From an uncultured Muribaculaceae bacterium (GTDB taxonomy: Bacteria; Bacteroidota; Bacteroidia; Bacteroidales; Muribaculaceae): a DNA stretch of 64,000 nt. Where the stretch lies: contig CAJTPK010000003.1 of NCBI GenBank assembly GCA_910578075.1, positions 62,001 to 126,000 on the forward strand, read 5' to 3'. A program made the translations under genes and the position numbers. Below are positions 60,406-64,000 of the stretch, one piece after another (the stretch's first letter is position 1; every line of letters starts with the position of its first letter). A model generated the notes under the pieces. That model was not told the origin of the DNA and made no database searches. It was given only the letters and a program-made list of their open reading frames with translations.

Positions 60406-60730
60406 TGCAGACCGCCATAGCAGAAGCCCCGGTCTGGGGTAAAGCGAGGCGGGATGTTATTAACATAATAAGAAAGCGTTTATCCGCGCTGATTCTTGAC
60501 GAATCGAAATTCTCGCAAAATTTCATGTTGATGTCAAGGATTGAGCAACGGTAGATGCCCGTGGATATGTAATTCATGCATTCGGCAAAGTGCCTTGGGA
60601 AAGGTATAGCTGGACGCTATCATTGCATATATAAGCGTGGGCTTCTGCGTTGCCGTCCAACATCAACAGGGCAATGCGAGAAGCCTCGATTCGTAGGACG
60701 GTAACAGATACAGATTCCTACGCTTTTTTC
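60406..60730 (+). ncRNA. Candidate structured RNA of about 325 nt
   Basis: The interval has its own promoter and ends in a hairpin CGTAGG...CCTACG (60692-60722) followed by CTTTTTT. Near the 5' end GCAGAAGCCC (60420-60429) is exactly complementary to GGGCTTCTGC at 60639-60648, so the ends can close a long-range stem. Local hairpins include CCCCGGTCTGGGG (60427-60439) and GCGTTGCC...GGGCAATGC (60647-60679). Composition is GC-richer than the flanks and frames are short. I tested tRNA, tmRNA, RNase P and SRP signatures by eye and saw none. It lies directly upstream of an unrecognised operon. Confidence 0.5.
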
Positions 60731-60784
60731 GTACAAACCAATCTGATGCCAACGAGGGGAAGACCGCGGCTTTGTAGAACCGTT

Positions 60785-61876
60785 ATGAATTCTGGAATAG
60801 AGCCGAGTAGAACTTATGGAGAAAAATATTGGTGGCTTGCTTTTGCAATTGCAATAATCGGTATAGTGATAGTCACAGTCTCTCTTTCAGATCTAAAAGA
60901 ATTGCCAATGACGATTATTGGTGCTGTCCTTGGAGTTGCCATGACGATATTTGCCACATATTTCCTTTTTAAGGGTCAGGCAAACCAACAATCAGAATTA
61001 GCCGAGAAACAATCTCATCTTCAGGCCGAAATTTTGGAACGGCAATCTGAGCTTCAAATAGATATGTTCAGACGTCAGAATGAATTGGAACAAAAAGCTA
61101 TAAAGGATGCTGAGATTTTCAAAGAAAAACTGAATACTTATCAAAAATTTCTTGATGCTCTTTGCAAATATGTAACGACAAAGAGCGATGAGGCACAATC
61201 GGAGTTGAAGTTCCGAACTGCGGCTCTTGCCATGCATGGTGGCGCTCAGCAGTTGACTGCTCTCAATAGGGAAATTTCTGAAATCATAGCCATCTATGAT
61301 GAGGAAGTGCCGGATGACAAAAAGTTGATTCAGGCTCTGTTCTCAATTGCCGAATTGTTTGGCTCAGAATTGTATCCGGAAAGATTGTTTGTCCGAAACA
61401 CTGAATATGAGACCTCAATAGAAAATCTTGCACATATTATCGACGACAGCGCATCAAGTTCTAAACTCAGCGAAATAGAGGCTGAGGACAAAGATAGTGA
61501 AAGGTCTGATGAGCAAGATGCAGAGAATATGGAATCATGGGCACAGAAATTATCGGAATTAAAATCGAATGGTTGGAATGTTGTTATAAATCCGGTCAAG
61601 GATACAATATCAATGAGCAATCCTACAGCACAACATAACATATCATTCTATAAAAAAGGTAGATTCTATGTTGTCCAATCGCAAGGCGAGAAAGGAGATT
61701 CGGAGTATTCCAAGACTCTCAAAGCTCTGCATAAAGGATCACGACGTAGCAACATCTGGTGGCGCGAATTGACTTCATTACCCAACTATGGAGTCAGCAG
61801 TGGCCTCTGCAAGGCGGTTGAAACCAATAGCAAAGCCCGGGCAGTCGTGGTTAAATGGATTGACAGACTTTTATAA
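60785..61876 (+). CDS. Membrane-anchored coiled-coil protein, first gene of an unrecognised operon
   Basis: This 363-aa protein starts at MNSGIEPSRTYGEKYWWL; an in-frame TTG extension upstream runs through the RNA terminator and is rejected. It has two membrane helices (about residues 15-36 and 41-60) and a coiled coil (about 62-112; QSELAEKQSHLQAEILERQSELQ). A helical middle follows, then an acidic linker (SKLSEIEAEDKDSERSDEQDAEN, about 243-265) and a C-terminal basic/aromatic domain (KGRFYVVQSQGEKG...SNIWWRELTS, about 275-363). No family is recognised. The next gene begins 12 bp downstream. Confidence 0.75.
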   Translation: MNSGIEPSRTYGEKYWWLAFAIAIIGIVIVTVSLSDLKELPMTIIGAVLGVAMTIFATYFLFKGQANQQSELAEKQSHLQAEILERQSELQIDMFRRQNELEQKAIKDAEIFKEKLNTYQKFLDALCKYVTTKSDEAQSELKFRTAALAMHGGAQQLTALNREISEIIAIYDEEVPDDKKLIQALFSIAELFGSELYPERLFVRNTEYETSIENLAHIIDDSASSSKLSEIEAEDKDSERSDEQDAENMESWAQKLSELKSNGWNVVINPVKDTISMSNPTAQHNISFYKKGRFYVVQSQGEKGDSEYSKTLKALHKGSRRSNIWWRELTSLPNYGVSSGLCKAVETNSKARAVVVKWIDRLL

Positions 61877-61888
61877 AGTATTTATACC

Positions 61889-63124
61889 ATGGGACTTTAT
61901 AACAAAATAAAGAAATCTGTTTCAGAAACAGTATCTGATATAGGCACTCATGCCGAAGTAGTGTTTGCTAACGCAAAGTCGCAGGTCGCAGAAACCGGTA
62001 AAAAAGTAGGAGAAAGTGCTTCCAATATTGCTTCAGCAACAACTAAATGTGTTGGTGATGGAATCTCATATATGGGTGATGCCATATCCCAAGCTTCAGA
62101 TGGAGATTATAGCAAACTCAAAGAAATGGCAAATGCCACTGGTGATTTTTTGACTGAAACAGCAAAAGATATGACCGGAATAAGTGCCTACAATCACTAT
62201 CTCGCAGCTAAGATATCACGCGAAGAAGCAGAAAAGATTGCCCACAGAGTCGAAGAAGAGGTCGGGAAAATTCGGTATCTCGCCAATGACCGTCTAAAAT
62301 ATATGGGTGAGATACGTATGCAAGCACTAAAAAACACTGTTGGTAGATTCATCTCCATTGTGAAAAGGTTGAATCAGGGTGTGCGAGACAAAGAATATGA
62401 AATGTATTCCCAAATTGACATTAGTGAGAGCGAACTTGAACAAATGGAGATAGTCTCTATTGACCAAAAGAAAATGACTTCAACCATAGTTACTGGCATA
62501 GGTGCGGCCTCTGCAGCTTCTGTTGGTGCTCAAAAGTTGGCAATATATGGAGTGCAGAAATTAGCGACAGCCTCGACAGGAACCGCTATTAAAAATTTAA
62601 GCGGTGCCGCGGCAGAAAAAGCGACAATGGCATGGCTGGGCGGGGGAAGCGTCAGTGCTGGTGGAGGTGGCATGGCTGTCGGAGCTTCACGATTGGCAAT
62701 GGTAGGACAGGCTGCCAGTGGTATAATGATTCTGACTACCGCTGCAACGGTGGCATCTATGTATTATTCTCAAAAGCATACTGAGGCTACCCAATACTTA
62801 GCGGATGTCCAAATATGGGAATCAAAAACTATGGCTGCCTGCGAACTTATGAAACGTATCGTAAGACGTAGCGATGAAATTGCTATATTAACAACGCGTC
62901 TTGAGACAAGGTGTGAAGATGCTCTTGATTCCCTTGAAGATATAGCCGAAGAATTCGATCCCCAGAATTCAGAGCATGTAAAAACTTTTCAAAAAGCGGC
63001 TATCCTTGTTAAGTCTACCAGCCAATTATGCCAGACTCCTCTTATTGACTCCAATGGAGGACTTAATGACGGGCTTGATGCAGTCACGCTTTCTTCTGAA
63101 AAAGTCCTCAATAAAAATCTTTGA
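61889..63124 (+). CDS. Helical protein with a glycine-rich hydrophobic segment
   Basis: This 411-aa protein starts MGLYNKIKKSVSETV. The N-terminal 90 residues are amphipathic, LEA/apolipoprotein-like helices (VAETGKKVGESASNIASATTK). A long helical region follows (about 110-190). Then comes a hydrophobic Ala/Gly-rich segment (about 203-295) with the glycine run LGGGSVSAGGGGMAVGASRL, suited to membrane insertion or oligomerisation, and then more helices. I do not recognise the family; a membrane-active or pore-like role is a speculation from composition only. The stop overlaps the start region of the next gene. Confidence 0.7.
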   Translation: MGLYNKIKKSVSETVSDIGTHAEVVFANAKSQVAETGKKVGESASNIASATTKCVGDGISYMGDAISQASDGDYSKLKEMANATGDFLTETAKDMTGISAYNHYLAAKISREEAEKIAHRVEEEVGKIRYLANDRLKYMGEIRMQALKNTVGRFISIVKRLNQGVRDKEYEMYSQIDISESELEQMEIVSIDQKKMTSTIVTGIGAASAASVGAQKLAIYGVQKLATASTGTAIKNLSGAAAEKATMAWLGGGSVSAGGGGMAVGASRLAMVGQAASGIMILTTAATVASMYYSQKHTEATQYLADVQIWESKTMAACELMKRIVRRSDEIAILTTRLETRCEDALDSLEDIAEEFDPQNSEHVKTFQKAAILVKSTSQLCQTPLIDSNGGLNDGLDAVTLSSEKVLNKNL

Positions 63125-63126
63125 CT

Positions 63127-63876
63127 ATGGATTGGAAATGCATTTCAAAAAATATAACTAAAGCCATTGAATCAGCTTTGGAAATAGGCGATAGGTCAAT
63201 TACGTTAATTAATTCATCTAAAAAGAATTTGGATGCGATTAGAAACGCAAACGAGATAGTGCAAGAAGATGGAGATTTTTTATTAAAAGGAGCCAAGATT
63301 GTCAACCTTGCAAGTTCGGTTTATCATAATTCACATGATGACACATCAGATTTTGCAAGGCAACTGGATATGGCAGCAGACAATCAAGATTTTGAAACTC
63401 TGGATGATGAAATCGCACGGCTTTCTTCTGAAGATGATTTTGCTGATGAAGAGTCTTGTAACTATGAATTATCAGATACTTTCGTAAGCCTCCCTCCAAT
63501 AGAGACTGCGGCAGAGGCTTTAACAGCCCTATCAGCCATGGGTACAGAAATAGCCAAAGCTGTTCAGGTATGCCAGATTGAAGAGACCAAGCGTACTGAA
63601 ATCAGAGCCAAAATGGAAGTGGAAGTCACACGCATCAATGCGATTTCCAAACTTCTGTCAGATTATCTTGACAAAACATTTGATGAACGGTCAGAATTGT
63701 TTGACAATTACTTCCGAGTTCTTGACAAGGCCATTGAAGCCGGTGACATTGCACTCATGTCAGCTACACTTGGCAGTATCAACTCTCTTGCCGCCCAGAG
63801 TCCTTTCAAAAACCTAGCTGATTTTTCAACTGTTCAGCAACAACTCTGGCAGTCCGGTACTGAATGGGATATTTAA
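63127..63876 (+). CDS. Soluble helical protein, third gene of the unrecognised operon
   Basis: This protein of 249 aa starts at MDWKCISKNITKAIESAL; a TTG two codons upstream is possible. The N-terminal half is helical with an acidic linker (about residues 95-118). The C-terminal half (about 145-249) is a long charged helix (EETKRTEIRAKMEVEVTRIN) followed by LDKTFDERSELFDNYF and SINSLAAQSPFKNLADF. It has no membrane segment. Coding begins 2 bp after the preceding stop, so expression is coupled. No function can be assigned. Confidence 0.72.
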   Translation: MDWKCISKNITKAIESALEIGDRSITLINSSKKNLDAIRNANEIVQEDGDFLLKGAKIVNLASSVYHNSHDDTSDFARQLDMAADNQDFETLDDEIARLSSEDDFADEESCNYELSDTFVSLPPIETAAEALTALSAMGTEIAKAVQVCQIEETKRTEIRAKMEVEVTRINAISKLLSDYLDKTFDERSELFDNYFRVLDKAIEAGDIALMSATLGSINSLAAQSPFKNLADFSTVQQQLWQSGTEWDI

Positions 63877-63901
63877 TAACATTACTCACTAAAATAATAA
63901 T

Positions 63902-64000
63902 ATGAATTCAACTCAACTTACGGCATCATCTGTTTGTATGCCCCCAATCATGAACTTCACCCCTTCGACCCCAATCAAAGAAATGGAAGTCGAGACTCCG
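63902..64000 (+). CDS. Start of a fourth gene in the unrecognised operon, cut by the window edge
   Basis: An ATG at 63902 opens a frame (MNSTQLTASSVCMPPIM...) that stays open to the window end, 33 codons. It begins 25 bp after the preceding stop on the same strand. The visible part is low-complexity and rich in Pro, Thr and Ser; nothing more can be said. Confidence 0.5.
   Translation, partial: MNSTQLTASSVCMPPIMNFTPSTPIKEMEVETP

Noticed and set aside
60406..60730. tmRNA, RNase P RNA, SRP RNA or retron ncRNA
   Set aside because: The conserved segments of the first three are absent, and no reverse transcriptase is encoded nearby, so a retron is not supported.
60650..60784. In-frame N-terminal extension of the coiled-coil protein from a TTG
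   Set aside because: It reads through the hairpin and T run that end the candidate RNA, has a basic, Arg/Thr-rich composition unlike the rest, and a proper ATG exists at 60785.
1..64000. tRNA and rRNA genes
   Set aside because: I looked for the T-arm GTTCRA and anticodon-arm patterns and rRNA landmarks and found none that fold convincingly; a tRNAscan run would settle it.

Overview
The window looks like a chromosomal segment of a Bacteroidales bacterium, most likely a Muribaculaceae-type gut commensal. This rests on the recurring Bacteroidetes promoter motif (TAnnTTTG -7 box), the scarcity of Shine-Dalgarno sites, and family content largely confined to that phylum: GLPGLI protein, carboxypeptidase-regulatory-domain outer-membrane barrels, GldE, a DUF6377-type TPR regulator, DUF2807, and secreted proteins with type IX-like C-terminal tails. 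The assignment below order level is inference.

Left end (1-9200) is an accessory, mobile-element-scarred region. It holds a contiguous three-gene restriction-modification locus (C5 methyltransferase, a protein with two degenerate LAGLIDADG-like motifs, a PD-(D/E)XK nuclease), a lone hypothetical gene, about 1 kb of gene-free DNA, a DUF1016/YhcG-type PD-(D/E)XK protein, two relics of the same tyrosine-recombinase 3' end, and between them a MarR/YgjV-like/GNAT cassette.

Middle left (9200-29050) is mostly housekeeping, stress and metal genes: GNATs, an inositol-monophosphatase-like enzyme, AlkD, a divergent two-component system facing a GLPGLI/outer-membrane-barrel pair, an HMA protein with a soft-metal P-type ATPase and a Fur-family regulator, a 346-bp MITE-like element in front of an aquaporin, a His-rich exported protein with a TonB receptor, and a minus-strand set (MATE, PatB-like lyase, DUF3737, MGMT).

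Middle right (29050-55500) is core chromosome: a secreted protein, flippase, DUF2807, Dus, M16 peptidase, a promoter-to-terminator interval without an ORF (candidate small RNA), TPR proteins, a lipid kinase, two overlapping rhomboids, an EEP hydrolase, M3 peptidase, ECF sigma factor with a membrane partner, an AddA/RecB-like helicase-nuclease, GldE, a phosphopantetheinyl transferase, and a PI-PLC-like secreted enzyme. A dispersed intergenic repeat of about 200-250 bp occurs five times from 29 kb onward.

Right end (55500-64000) is accessory again. A DUF4143 AAA ATPase sits between two related perfect or near-perfect palindromes and between two copies of an outer-membrane receptor 3' end. It is followed by the receptor, repeat copies, a candidate structured RNA of about 325 nt with its own promoter and terminator, and an unrecognised membrane/coiled-coil operon of at least four genes that runs off the edge. 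The two best candidates for an undescribed system are the three-gene restriction locus at the left end and the RNA-plus-operon at the right end.
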